A DNA stretch of 64,000 nt from Stomoxys calcitrans (lineage: Eukaryota; Arthropoda; Insecta; Diptera; Muscidae): NCBI RefSeq assembly GCF_963082655.1, contig NC_081556.1:73517227-73581226 (forward strand). The letters run 5' to 3'. Position numbers and translations under genes: made by a program. Position 1 is the first letter of the stretch. Every line of letters starts with the position of its first letter. The notes under the pieces were generated by a model. The model was given only the letters and a program-made list of their open reading frames with translations. It did no database searches and was not told where the DNA came from. Shown piece after piece: positions 34,350 to 44,330 of this stretch.

Positions 34350-34724
34350 TCATTTTTGTACCAAATTCCTGTAAATCTGTGCACAATTGTCTGTGTCTTT
34401 CTTAAAGTTCATGCGTTTGTTTGTGGGGGTGTCAATAATATGTAACATTTCTAAAGTAAATCGTCTATTTTGATTGTATTCTTGTGGTAGTATGTCTACG
34501 TCTTGAAAATTTGGTGTATGCCCTGTTAAAATGCAATGTGCTGCAAGTGCAGTTTTTTGTTCTAAAGGATTGTCTTTAATTTTCTGGTAAGATTTGTGAG
34601 ATGATAATCTTGTTTTTAATTTCATTTTGGTTGTTCCCACATATGTCATAGGACAAAAATATGCTTCATCCCCGTTACATTTAATCTTATAAACTACATT
34701 TGATTTATCCTCCTTTTTCATCAT
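34350..34724 (-). pseudogene. PLE GIY-YIG endonuclease domain
   Basis: This 124-codon frame has the domain's two strands as NVVYKIKC and TYVGTTKMKLKTRL, followed by an SSHKS helix start, a KTALAAHCILTGH block and RRFTLEMLHI. The motifs replace the classical GIY with VVY and YIG with YVG, as is usual in Penelope proteins. The domain nicks DNA to prime reverse transcription. It is intact over its length, but the RT upstream is broken, so the whole is a pseudogene. Confidence 0.8.
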
Positions 34725-34761
34725 ATCCTACTGAATAGACGATTCAATGTATTGTGGCTTT

Positions 34762-35650
34762 TTAAGGCAAGCTGGAATTTTCCCTGTTGTACATATTTGA
34801 ACCGGTAAGTCTTTTCGAAAACCCTGGAATATACGTCGTTTTCTTAAAGATTTTTGATAGTGGTTCCCTTTCGTTGTTCTCCGTTCTATTCTTGACGAAT
34901 TTTATAAGGTCCTTAATAGTGGTGTTTGGGAAGGCCTTTTGATCGGAGTATTTGTTGAATTTTCCTTTCGTTTTCTTGATGATATATTTTGTCACTGATT
35001 TTTAGTACTCTGTCGATGAAATTAGTAGCCGTATTAATTTTTATTCTTCCCGGATGATTTGAATGATGATTTATGAATCTCCCAGATGCTGTATCTTTTT
35101 GATACCAATTTAATCTTAACTAATTTTGATGTCGGTAGACGACGGTGTCAAGGTATGGCAATTTGTTGTCAGTTTCTCAATCCATTGTGAACTGAACCTA
35201 TGGGTGGAAGGAATTTAAAACTTGTAGAGTTTTTTCTACTTCCGTTCTTTCCAATACACAAAATATGTCGTCCACGTATTTGGTCAGAAATCTTGGCTTT
35301 TTTTTGTAATTTTCTCAATTGAAGCGTCTAGTAAGGTTTCCATCACAATATTGGCGATTATCGGAGAGATGGGCGAATCCATCGGCAAGCCTTTATTTTG
35401 CTTATACAATTTCTCATTGTATGTAAAATACCTGGAATCCTTTATGCATAATGTTAACAATTCTATAAATTAAACCTTTGCTATCTTTGTGTGCTCCTGG
35501 ATGTCATTCCATTTTTCGGTTATAGTTTTATGGCTTAATTAACCGGTATGTCTCTGATTCATTGTCTCTGATTTCCTTGTCATTGATTTTCGATTTGAAT
35601 TCTATCCCGTCTTTAATGTTGTATTGTGAATCTCTAGTCAAGTTATTTAA
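34762..35650 (-). pseudogene. PLE reverse transcriptase remnant
   Basis: It is read in several minus-strand frames. LPMDSPISPIIAN is followed by YVDD (35267-35278), then PYLDTVVYRHQN, then SGRFINHHSNHPG, the thumb region typical of Penelope RTs. A connecting segment ends with the FSKRLTGSN block at 34830-34780. Frameshifts and in-frame stops separate the blocks. The metal-binding aspartates of YVDD are present. Confidence 0.75.
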
Positions 35651-35740
35651 TACGTTGTTTAATACGTTAGATATTTTGTAAATTGTTCGATGACCTCGAG
35701 CCAAACCAAGAAGACAAAATTATAAAATACCAAAGGTCAA

Positions 35741-37086
35741 CAAAAAAATCACAGAAATAAAAAAATCTTTAATAAAACAGATAGCTGCATCTGTTCGTAG
35801 TCAGACGGACGGACATGGCTTGATCGTTTCCGATTATCGCATCGACAAGGAATATACATTTTAGGGACGCGCAATTACCATTTACTACCATCCTTTGGTA
35901 GTGGGTATAACAAAATAATAATCGTAAGTGGTGCTTCAAGAGCATCTTCCCAGTTTTCAAAGCCATTTTTTGTAACAATAATTACACAAACGATTATTGA
36001 AATTACAAACTTGTGCTATATTATTATTAAATTTTCGACCGAAATGAGAGGTCCAACAGGTGGCTCAGAACTTCACTTTAAACTTTAACATATCGATAGC
36101 AATACACTCAAATACTTGAAATATCAATAAGAACGACTATTATATTCCGTAAAAAAAAACGTATAAAAGTTCAACACTACCACAATAACGACAACTTATA
36201 TGTGGATATGCACATAAGGTTGTACCGAAAATATGGAAAATTTTAGGTCACCTAATCACGATTTTGTTGAGGATATGCACATAAGGTTGTACCGAAAATA
36301 TACAAAATTTTAGGTCACTTTATCACGATTGTGATTAGAATTTAAAAATATATTTCCAATTTGTTCTGTTTCTTGTTAGGTCGGTTATTTTTAGGATAAC
36401 TTAACAAATTCTAAGGTCTTTCCAAACTTTTTGAAAATTGTGTAATATGACCATCTTACACGTACAACGCAGGTATTGCAAGAACGTCGTAATGCCGGGG
36501 GTATTCAAATAGTAAAGGTTTGAAAAATTCTCCATAAGTGGTTCCGATCTGTAATCCGTCGTATAGTTATGCAGGGTCGAGATCTATATGTCAAAAGTCC
36601 ATCTGTCAAAAGTCCAAATGTTGGGATACAACATTTCAAAATTGCCTTTTTTTATTCGCTTCGTTTTGTGCTTAGGGACCCACCCTAATGTTAAGTAAGG
36701 TTATTTCTGATCAACAGCAAAGCGAACAATAAAATAAAGTAACATGGCAAAGAAGTCAATGACTTGCATTGAATGCCACAAACAATCGACGGATGAATGG
36801 ATGCTAGATATGTTTTGCTAAAGACCTGTCTGTCCGTCGTACAATGGCAGCAATGTATGTAGAAGTTTTCAAGCTAGCCCATAACAATTAAATAAATACT
36901 AATTAATTAACAGCATTTCAAAATGTACGTTATCAAATTCACGATTATAACTCCAGCGTAACACATTAAGCTACGGTGACTTGTGGTTGCCGATGGTAAT
37001 GTGCCATGTACCCGGCCAAGTGTTACGTTTGAGTTTTGCATTCGCAATGGAGGGACACAATTAATGAGAACAAAATGGGTACTCAC
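35741..37086. other. Pgant9 intron with a repeat fragment and a 67-bp direct duplication
   Basis: A decayed family B end lies at about 35795-35910 (GACGGACGGACATGGCTTGA to GGTAGTGGGTATAAC). A direct duplication occupies 36204-36337. The rest is AT-rich and unassigned up to the donor of the Pgant9 exon at 37087. Confidence 0.45.
36204..36337. repeat. Tandem direct repeat, 67-bp unit, two copies
   Basis: GGATATGCACATAAGGTTGT starts at 36204 and again at 36271. The two units differ at only a few positions (for example GGAAAATT versus CAAAATT), so the duplication is fairly young. Confidence 0.85.
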
Positions 37087-37267
37087 TCTCTGGTGCGGTA
37101 ATCCTTGAGGGTACGATTCAATGGTATGCGGTCACTGGCCAGAACATTGAAGCTGTTCAATCTGAAGAATCTTTGCATGCGGAAGCGATCTCTTGAAGGT
37201 ATTATTACTGGTCGACCTTCTGCACCTTCGCCGGATATTGGGTTAAAGAGATTTATGTTGTAATCGT
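37087..37267 (-). CDS. Pgant9: Pgant9 exon: stem region before the catalytic domain
   Basis: It is 181 bp, with a TTTTTTCCAG acceptor and a GTGAGT donor, phase 1 in and phase 2 out. It encodes DYNINLFNPISGEGAEGRPV, then a basic RFRMQRFFRLNSF stretch, then NVLASDRIPLNRTL, the SDRI-LNRT motif conserved in GalNAc-transferases. The split codons join exactly to the neighbours 13.5 kb upstream and 24.4 kb downstream. Confidence 0.95.
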
Positions 37268-37885
37268 CTGGAAAAAAAATAAAAGACACAAAATATTACT
37301 TCCTAGGAATTTATGAAAAGAAACGATAATGATATGTAACAACATTTAAGTGGATTGTACACAAACAAATAAATTTGGTGTCAAACACTGCTTTGAGCAA
37401 AAATCACAATATACGCAAAGACATAATGCCATTATGTGGAAAATTTATAATACTTGGTCAGTTTAAATTGTAGATCAGTTAACTCGAATCATACTCTCTA
37501 GTTAGAAGCCAAATTTTGGAATAAATAATAATTATAAGATCAAAAACTTCTATACAAAATTTGAAAACCGCAATTTGATAACAAATCCAAAAAATTGTGA
37601 ATTTTTAGGTTAAAAGAAAAGAAAAAATTTACCTTGGAACAGCGTTTTTTTGTTAACCCCCTCATGCTCGAACTAAAATGGGCGTGCCAAATATTTTTTG
37701 AGTAGACATATAAGATAGTGTTAACTAACAAAATTTTCAATGTCCTAGGTGCCCTGGTTCAAGAGCTAGAGGGTGTTGCGTATTTGCAACATTAAGCGTA
37801 TGTATTATACATTTAAATAAAAGTTGATTTTTTTCAAATGTCATCGTCTTATTTTATTATATCAATTTAACGAAACTTCTGTGAT
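37268..37885. other. Pgant9 intron, AT-rich, unassigned
   Basis: No domain or repeat match was recognised. The short minus-strand frame at 37540-37740 has nothing in its favour. Confidence 0.3.
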
Positions 37886-38030
37886 TTTATTGTTGACCTT
37901 TGGAGTTTTATAACTTTGTCTTCTTGGTTTGGCTCGAGGTTATCGAATAATTTACAAAAACAGGAGTTGGTGTTTTATTTGTAATATTTACCAATATTTC
38001 GACCGTCGCCGGTGGTCTTCATCACGGTTT
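37886..38030 (-). mobile_element. Penelope-like element end, copy 2
   Basis: It has TTGACCTTTGG, CTTCTTGGTTTGGCTCGAGG, TGGTGTTTTATTTG and the hammerhead-like block in the same order as the PLE at 34090. It is cut off abruptly at about 38030, where family A repeat starts mid-monomer. Confidence 0.75.
37997..38025 (-). ncRNA. Hammerhead-like core, PLE copy 2, damaged
   Basis: The minus strand reads GTGATGA, a stem II of the form GACC...GGTC with the same CCGGCG centre, and GAAA. The spacing equals that of copy 1 (29 nt). The first core base is G instead of C (position C3 in hammerhead numbering), which should prevent cleavage unless compensated at G8; G8 is unchanged. Confidence 0.55.
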
Positions 38031-38740
38031 AAAATTTTGCACAGTTGTTGAAAGTCATAACGAAACACGTCATCCAAAATTTCAGCCAAATCGGATAGGA
38101 TTTTCGCCTTCTAATGGCTCTAGAAGTCTAATCGGTAGATCGGTTTATAAGGCAGCTATATCAGGTTGTAGGCTGATTCAGACCATACTTTGCACTGTTG
38201 TTGGGAATCATACCAGAACACTTCATGCAAAATCGGATAAGAGTTGCGCCCTCTAGAAGCTCCAGAAGTCAAGACCCAAATTCGGTTTATATGGCAGCTG
38301 TATCAGGTTATCAACCGACTTAAACTATACTTGGCACAATTATTGGAAGTGATACCAAAACACCACGTGCAAAATTTCAGCCAAATCAGATAAGACTTGC
38401 GCCCTCTAGATGCTCTAGTAGTCAAGACCCAAGATCGGTTTATATAGCAGCTATATCAAAACATGGACCGATATGGCCCATTTGCAACCCCAACTGACCT
38501 ACACTAATAAAAAGTATTTGTGCAAAATTTCAAGCGCCTGGCTTTATTCCTTCGAAAGTTAGCGTGCTTTCGACAGGCAGACGGATGGACGGACATGGCT
38601 AAATCGACTTAGAATTACATGACGATCAAGAATATATAAACTTTATGGGGTCTTAGATGCATATTTCGAGGTGTTACAAACAGAATGACGAAATTAGCAT
38701 GCCCCCATTGTATGGTGGAGGGTATAAAAACGCTAGATCT
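38031..38740. repeat. Composite tandem-repeat element, family A, left end lost
   Basis: It begins inside a monomer (AAATTTTGCACAGTTGTTG), passes AGATCGGTTTATA-GGCAGCT boxes and the GACGGACGGACATGGCTAA block, and ends at GGTGGAGGGTATAAAAA. Confidence 0.8.
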
Positions 38741-38989
38741 CGGAACAGGGTAAGTAGATTTAAGTCCTGTTTTGGTAACATAAAAACAGGAATTTGTTAA
38801 AATAAATTTGGGGGTTAAGCAACACATCGATAACAAATGAGATATATTCAGCAGTAGAGTACGAATACAGTACTGATAAAAAATTTACCTCAAATTATTT
38901 GTCCACGATCCACCTCTAACTTATAAGATTCGTCCACTATAAAACACCAAGCGGTCATGTAGAAGTCATTGATTCAGGAAGGTCCTGTG

Positions 38990-39150
38990 TAATTATACCC
39001 ACCAGCATAGGGTGGGAGCATACTCATCTACTCATTTCTCTATATATTTGTATACGACCCCATAAAGTATATATATTCTTGATCGTCTTGATATGCTATT
39101 TCGATGCAGCCATGTCCGTCCGTCTGTCGAAAACACTACTTTACTTTAAT
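38990..39150. repeat. Composite-repeat terminal fragment
   Basis: ATTATACCCACCAGCATAGG, GACCCCATAAAGTATATATA, TTCTTGATCGTC and GCCATGTCCGTCCGTCTG mark one end of a family A/B element. No monomers follow; it stops at the RTE copy. Confidence 0.7.
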
Positions 39151-39179
39151 TGGCTATGACAGAACATTTGTTCCATTAG

Positions 39180-40785
39180 CCGAATGTGGAATAGCGTTCC
39201 ATGCGCCTTGATCTTCTGCGCTCATTCTAAAATCTCTGACACCAAATTTCAAGTTGTCTCCCACCACTTGATCTTTCTATCGGGCTTGTGGTCGTCCCAG
39301 TTTGCGTGTACCACCGTGTTTGCCTTCAAAAGACTTCTTTGCTGGAGCTTCTTCATCCATTCTGACAACATGACCTAGCCCATGCAGCCGTTGTATTTTG
39401 ATACGTGTAACTATATATATTTTACGGGAAATATTTCTCCCAAATACTCCAAGCACTGCCTCATCTGCTTTCACAAGTACCCATGCCTCAGAACCATATA
39501 ACAACACGGGTAGTATCAGTGTCTTGTATAGTGTAATCTTCGTCTGTCGAGAGGCGGCCTTGTTTCAAAATTGCCTGCTCAATCCAAAGTAGCATCTGTT
39601 TCTGCCGTAATCAGTCGCTTCGCTTATGAAGGTGCCTAGGTAGATAAAGTTGCAGTCTATCTCAGTTCTGATTCCAAACTTTCTCCATTTTACTTATTTG
39701 AACGGTTGTACAAGGCGTTTTGGGAGTTGAAACCATGCATTTCGTCTTATCTCCATTTACCGCCAGACCCATTTTCACTGACTCTCTTTCGATTCTTTCA
39801 AAGGCTGCAGTTACTACTTCTGGTGACCGACCTATGATTTTGATGTCGTCGGCATAGGCGAGTAGCATGTGTTCTCTTGTGATAAGTGTGTTATATCTAT
39901 TCACATCTGCATCTCGTATAATCTTCTCCAGCAGGATATTAAAGAGACCACACTATAGACTGTCTCCTTGTCTGAAACCTCGTTTGGTATTAAATGGTTC
40001 CGAGAGATTCTTTCCTATTCTTACTGAGGATCGCATATCAGTGTCATCCTGCAGATTCTTATTAATTTTGCATGGATACCAAACTCCAACATGGCTTGAA
40101 ATACCTTTGAACGTAAAGGAGTATCGAAAGTGGCTTCGTAGTCAACAATGAGATGGTAGGTTTGAACACCTTCGCAGTGTGAATATCTAGTCTAGGGTGG
40201 ATTTACCTGGTCTAAAGCCGCACTGATAGGCCCCAATTATCTCATTGACTTTTGGTTTAAATCTTTCACACATTACGCTCGAGAGTATATTGTATGCGAT
40301 GAAGAGGAGACTTATTCCTCTGTAGTTGGCACATTCCGCCTTGTCTCTTTTCTTGTGTACGGGACATAGTATGCTGAGATTCCAATCATCGGGAATGCGT
40401 TCTTCTAGCCAGTTTGCGCAGATAAGCGGATGCATACGCTTTATCAGTGTGTCGCCTTCGGTCTTAAATAGTTCAGCGGGTCACCCGTCGGCTCCTGCTG
40501 CCTTGTTGTTCTTCAGTCGGGTCACTGCTACTTCGACCTCGTTCTGACCAGGAGTTAACATTCTATACCATCATCATTGATTGCTTCTGCGGTATCCTCT
40601 TCGCCGCCAACGTCGGACACTAGCAGTTGGGTAAAAGGGTCTTTCCATATCCTTAACTTGCTATCTGTGTCAGTTACCAGATTTCCTTCTTTGTCTCTGC
40701 AGGAGGATGTGCCTGCACCAAAGCCATCGGTTTGATATTTAATTCTTTAGTAGAATTTCCGGACTTCATTCTGCTAGAATCAATG
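39180..40785 (-). mobile_element. RTE-like non-LTR retrotransposon, 5'-truncated, better copy
   Basis: Reading the minus strand from 40785 down: a DGFGAGTSSCRDKEGN linker, a RIWKDPFTQLL block, then the RT with PDDWNLSILCPVHKKRD and ANYRGISLL (40435-40290). GFRPGKSTLD follows, then LLAYADDIKI (YADD codons at 39845-39856) and VNGDKTKCM. The C-terminus has MLLYGSEAW and RLHGLGHVVRM. The catalytic YADD is intact, but several frameshifts break the protein and the endonuclease is missing. It identifies the worse copy at 8130-10540. Confidence 0.85.
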
Positions 40786-41634
40786 AACAAAATTTTAGAC
40801 TAAGCGGATGAAAATGACGTTTCTTTAAGGATACATTCAGTGTTGGATCGCTCATTTTTGTTTTATTTTGCAAAAAAATAAAACTTTGCTATCGCGGGAA
40901 CACGATGACATACATACATAGACAATCCGTATTTAAGCAAGTGCCAGTGCTTCCCGGCTTCTCACTGAGACTCTCCACTCGATACTGCTGATTACACGAG
41001 ACTTCAGTTGCAGTTACTCCGTAAGGAGCATATCACTATCCGAAACTCCACCCACCTAAGCTCCCACACAACTTCCTCCTTGTCGCTCCCCAGCGACAGC
41101 AATCATCATTGATTGATTCTGCGGTATCCTCTTCGCCGCCAACGTCGGACACTAGCAGTTGGGTAAAAGGGTCTTTCCATATCCTTAACTTGCTATCTGT
41201 GTCAGTTACCAGATTTCCTTCTTTGTCTCTGCAGGAGGATGTGCCTGCACCAAAGCCATCGGTTTGATATTTAATTCTTTAGTAGAATTTCCGGACTTCA
41301 TTCTGCTAGAATCAATGAACAAAATTTTAGACTAAGCGGATGAAAATGACGTTTCTTTAAGGATACATTCAGTGTTGGATCGCTCATTTTTGTTTTATTT
41401 TGCAAAAAAATAAAACTTTGCTATCGCGGGAACACGATGACATACATACATAGACAATCCGTATTTAAGCAAGTGCCAGTGCTTCCCGGCTTCTCACTGA
41501 GACTCTCCACTCGATATTGCTGATTACACGAGACTTCAGTTGCAGTTACTCCGTAAGGAGCATATCACTATCCGAAACTCCACCCACCTAAGCTCCCACA
41601 CAACTTCCTCCTTGTCGCTCCCCAGCGACAAGAA
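40571..41634. repeat. Tandem duplication of 532 bp
   Basis: Bases 40571-41102 are repeated at 41103-41634 with only two or three differences seen (GCTTCTGC versus GATTCTGC; CGATACTGC versus CGATATTGC). The unit covers the 5' end of the RTE fragment plus about 310 bp of other sequence, including AATAAAACTTTGC, CCGTATTTAAGC and the left arm of a hairpin. It is a recent duplication or an assembly artefact. Confidence 0.9.
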
Positions 41635-41647
41635 GGAAGTTGTGTGT
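41597..41647. repeat. Hairpin: 23-bp inverted repeat
   Basis: The left arm CACACAACTTCCTCC...CGCT and the right arm AGCGACAAG...GTTGTGTG pair over 23 positions with one mismatch around a CCCC loop. In the first copy of the 532-bp duplication the right arm is cut just after AGCGACA, so the duplication junction lies in this hairpin. Confidence 0.8.
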
Positions 41648-41714
41648 TGTTTTATATTTGAAATCGCTTGATCCTCGTCCTCGTTTTTGAAGTTCCTACT
41701 CACTGCTGTGTTGT

Positions 41715-41900
41715 GATGGTTGACCTTTTTATTTAATACTTTTTTTGTTTGTTCGGCTCGAGGTCACGAAAACAATTGTTAAAAAAACTGATGTTATTGT
41801 TTTTGAAAACGATTTTATTAAGGAACAATCCAATATTTCAAAAACCACCGGTTTTCTTCCTCAGGAAATGTCACTGACATTTTTATACATTTATACATTA
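41715..41900 (-). mobile_element. Penelope-like element end, copy 3
   Basis: GTTGACCTTTTTATTT, then GTTCGGCTCGAGGTCACGAA, then the hammerhead-like block and TTCCTCAGGAAATG, follow the same order as copies 1 and 2 but are more diverged, which suggests a different subfamily. Confidence 0.65.
41836..41864 (-). ncRNA. Hammerhead-like core, PLE copy 3
   Basis: The minus strand reads CTGAGGA (N7 = G, allowed by CUGANGA), then A-GAAAACC-GGT-GGTTTTT, which forms a stem II different from copy 1 but still paired, then GAAA followed by TATTGG as in the other copies. Length and spacing are identical (29 nt). Covariation in the stem supports a selected RNA structure. Confidence 0.6.
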
Positions 41901-42058
41901 GTATACAAAACAAAAAACGAATATTTTTCTTTTTTCAATAATTACATTATTCTTAACAATTTCAAACGACTTTCTTCTAACAATGTAAAACTTAATGCTC
42001 TCTCTCTCTACTGCCTATACTTATGTATCAAACTCCACCGGGCACAGATTAAAGGAGT

Positions 42059-42112
42059 TTGGTTTTGAATTCATCTGAGCTTTCATTTAATTTCCATTGA
42101 GGCCAATGCGCT
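42059..42112 (+). repeat. Long inverted repeat, left arm (partner 43254-43307)
   Basis: This 54-bp segment is the reverse complement of 43254-43307 with two mismatches. The arms enclose a family A element at 42190-43040. They may be terminal repeats of a larger element, perhaps of PLE copy 3 just outside the left arm. Confidence 0.8.
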
Positions 42113-42153
42113 CTTCTTTAAAATGCGAACATTTTCAATTTCTTGAAATTCTA

Positions 42154-42190
42154 TTTTCCATTAAATCATAATGGAAAATAGAATATCAAC
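42154..42190. repeat. Short perfect hairpin
   Basis: ATTCTATTTTCCATT and its exact reverse complement flank a seven-base AAATCAT loop, just before the family A element begins. Confidence 0.7.
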
Positions 42191-43040
42191 AAGTAAGAGC
42201 GTGCTTAGTTCGGCCGGGCCGAATCTTATTGTATATACCCTCCACCATGGATCGCATTTGTCGAGTTCTATGCGCAGTATCTCTTTTTAGGCAAACAAAG
42301 AATATTGAATAAGAACTGTTATGCTATTATAGCCATATCAAATTATAGTCCGATTCGGACCATAAATGAATGCTGAACATTGTAGAAGTCATTGTGTAAT
42401 ATTTCAGTTCATTCGAATAAGAATTGCGCCTTGTAGGGGCTCAAGAAGGAAAATCGGGAGATCGGTTTATATGGGAGCTGTTTCAAGCTATTGATCGATT
42501 CAGACCATATTAGACACGTATGTTGAAAGTCATGAGAAAAGCCGTTGTACAAATCGGATGAGAATTGCGCCCTCTAGAGGCTCAAGAAGTCAAGATCCCA
42601 GATCGGTTATATGGCAGCTACGTCAGGATGTGTACCGATTTACGCCATACTCAGCACAGTTATTGGTAGTCATAATAAAACACCTCATCCGAAATTTCAG
42701 CCAGATCGGATGAGAATTGAGCTCTCTATTGGCTCAAGAAGTCAAGATCCAAGATCGGTTTATATGCCAGCTATATCAAAACATGGACCGATTTGGCCCA
42801 TTCACAATCTCAACCGACCTACACTAATAAAAAGTATTTGTGCAAAATTTCAAGTGGCCAGCTTTACTCCTTCGAAAGTTAGCGTGCTTTCGACAGACAC
42901 ACGGACGGACGGACATGGCTAGACCATCTTAAAATGAGATGACGATCAAGAATATATATACTTTATGGGATCTCAGATGCATATTTCGAGGTGTCACAAA
43001 CAGAATGACGAAACAGAATCCCATGGTGGAGGGTATACAA
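42190..43040. repeat. Composite tandem-repeat element, family A, complete
   Basis: It starts ACAAGTAAGAGCGTGCTTAG and then TTCGGCCGGGCCGAA, and ends GGTGGAGGGTATACAAA. Monomers carry CCCAGATCGG, TATATGCCAGCTATATCAAA and ACACTAATAAAAAGTATTTG boxes. It lies between the arms of a long inverted repeat. Confidence 0.85.
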
Positions 43041-43253
43041 ATTAGCAAAGCAATAAATCACTTTGCTAAAAATATGTTTATTAATCAATACTAAATTAAG
43101 TTGATCAAATTTAAGTCTATATATTTTCTGTGTAATCCTAACTACCATTATGTTTAAAGAAATCATCCACATTCAAATTCTTAGCTAGAACAGTGTCTTA
43201 TTTATTAAAACACCGTGCCGAATTAATTTGAATATGTTTGCATTTTATAGTAG

Positions 43254-43307
43254 AGCGCATTGGCCTCAATGGAAATTAAATGAAAGCTCAGACGAATCCA
43301 AAACCAA
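43254..43307 (-). repeat. Long inverted repeat, right arm (partner 42059-42112)
   Basis: It matches the left arm in reverse complement over 54 bases with two mismatches. Confidence 0.8.
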
Positions 43308-43419
43308 ATTCACTGCAGTGTTTAGAAACTACATAATGTCAATAGCAAAGGAATAGGAACAGATAGAAATTAAAACCGCTAAGAAAAAAACTAATTCTAC
43401 AATCCAGGTAAATCTATTT

Positions 43420-43870
43420 TGATACCCTCCACATAGGGTATACAAATTTCGTCATACATCGAAATTATCATCATTACATTTTAAGTGGATCTAGCCATGT
43501 CTGCCTGTCTTGAAAGTGAGCTGGAAGTCTCAATTTAAGTCCCATTTTAATGCAATTTAGAACAGACGGTCATATTTGTTACCTACTCATTTATGTCAAC
43601 TTTTATCCATATCCGACAATATTAAGATATAGCTGTCGTATAAACAGATCTCCCGATCCCGTCTGAAGCACATAAAAGCCGCATTTATTATTCAATTCCC
43701 TTGAATTTTGGAACAGTGAATTGCATAAAGCCTCGTGACATCCAGACCGAACATGGTCCAGATCAGAACATATTTGGATATAGCTGCCATATAGACCGAT
43801 CTCCCAATATATGGTCTTGGGCCCGTAATAGATGCATTTTTTTTTATCGAATTAAAGCCTAGCCACTCTT
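43420..43870. repeat. Composite-repeat fragment, family B
   Basis: It starts GATACCCTCCACATAGGGTA. A shortened head is followed by monomers with CATATTTGGATATAGCTGCC and TATAGACCGATCTCCC boxes. It ends AACGTGTTTTTTACTTA, a decayed form of the usual end. Confidence 0.7.
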
Positions 43871-44330
43871 AACGTGTTTTTTACTTATAATCGGAGATTT
43901 TGAGCGAACTAAAGTGAACAAAACTGGACCGCTCCGCTCCCTTCGTCTCAAATATATCAAATCCATAATATTCTCCCAAAGTCGTTTAATTAAAATCCAA
44001 TATTTTCCAATCGACCCATAATTCCGTCTTGGGGTAGTTTCTTTGGGTGTCAACAAATTTTGATATGACCTTCGTACTTTACTTCTAAACGCTTTTTATT
44101 TGTGTCCCACATTGTTCCGGATGACCAATATGGGTTTATTGGTGACCACTGTACTACCAAAGACTTTAAATCTGAATCCAATATTGTTCCGGTCGGCCAA
44201 TATTTCCCTTTGGCTGTTTGCTCGAGGGTGGGGCGCCCCTCAGATACCGAGCCCTGCTTTAAAGTAACCAATTCGTACTCTACTTTCAAATATAAAACGT
44301 TTCATTGTGATAACTTACAGATTTTTTGCA
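43871..44330. repeat. Repetitive tract related to family C
   Basis: Recurring GTCCCACATTGTTCC-GATGACC / ATCCAATATTGTTCCGGTCG boxes, C-rich runs and TTCGTACTCTACTTTCAAAT resemble diverged family C units. It is noncoding. Bases 44331-44990 are AT-rich intron without recognisable content. Confidence 0.45.

Larger units (their letters stand above)
34090..35740 (-). mobile_element. Penelope-like retroelement (PLE), decayed
   Basis: In minus orientation RT sequence comes first, including LPMDSPISPIIAN (about 35385-35345), KYVDDIFCVL (YVDD codons at 35267-35278) and KLPYLDTVVYR. A GIY-YIG endonuclease domain follows at 34724-34350, and then a 3' region with a hammerhead-like core (34186-34214). The two ends carry inverted copies of a CTTCTTGGTTTGGCTCGAGG motif, at 34096-34128 (+) and 35680-35712 (-). 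RT plus C-terminal GIY-YIG and inverted or partial LTRs are the hallmark of Penelope elements. Multiple stops and frameshifts show it is inactive. Confidence 0.85.

Noticed and set aside
41745..42068. 107-codon plus-strand frame
   Set aside because: It overlaps the antisense of PLE end copy 3 and the left inverted repeat; no domain is recognisable.
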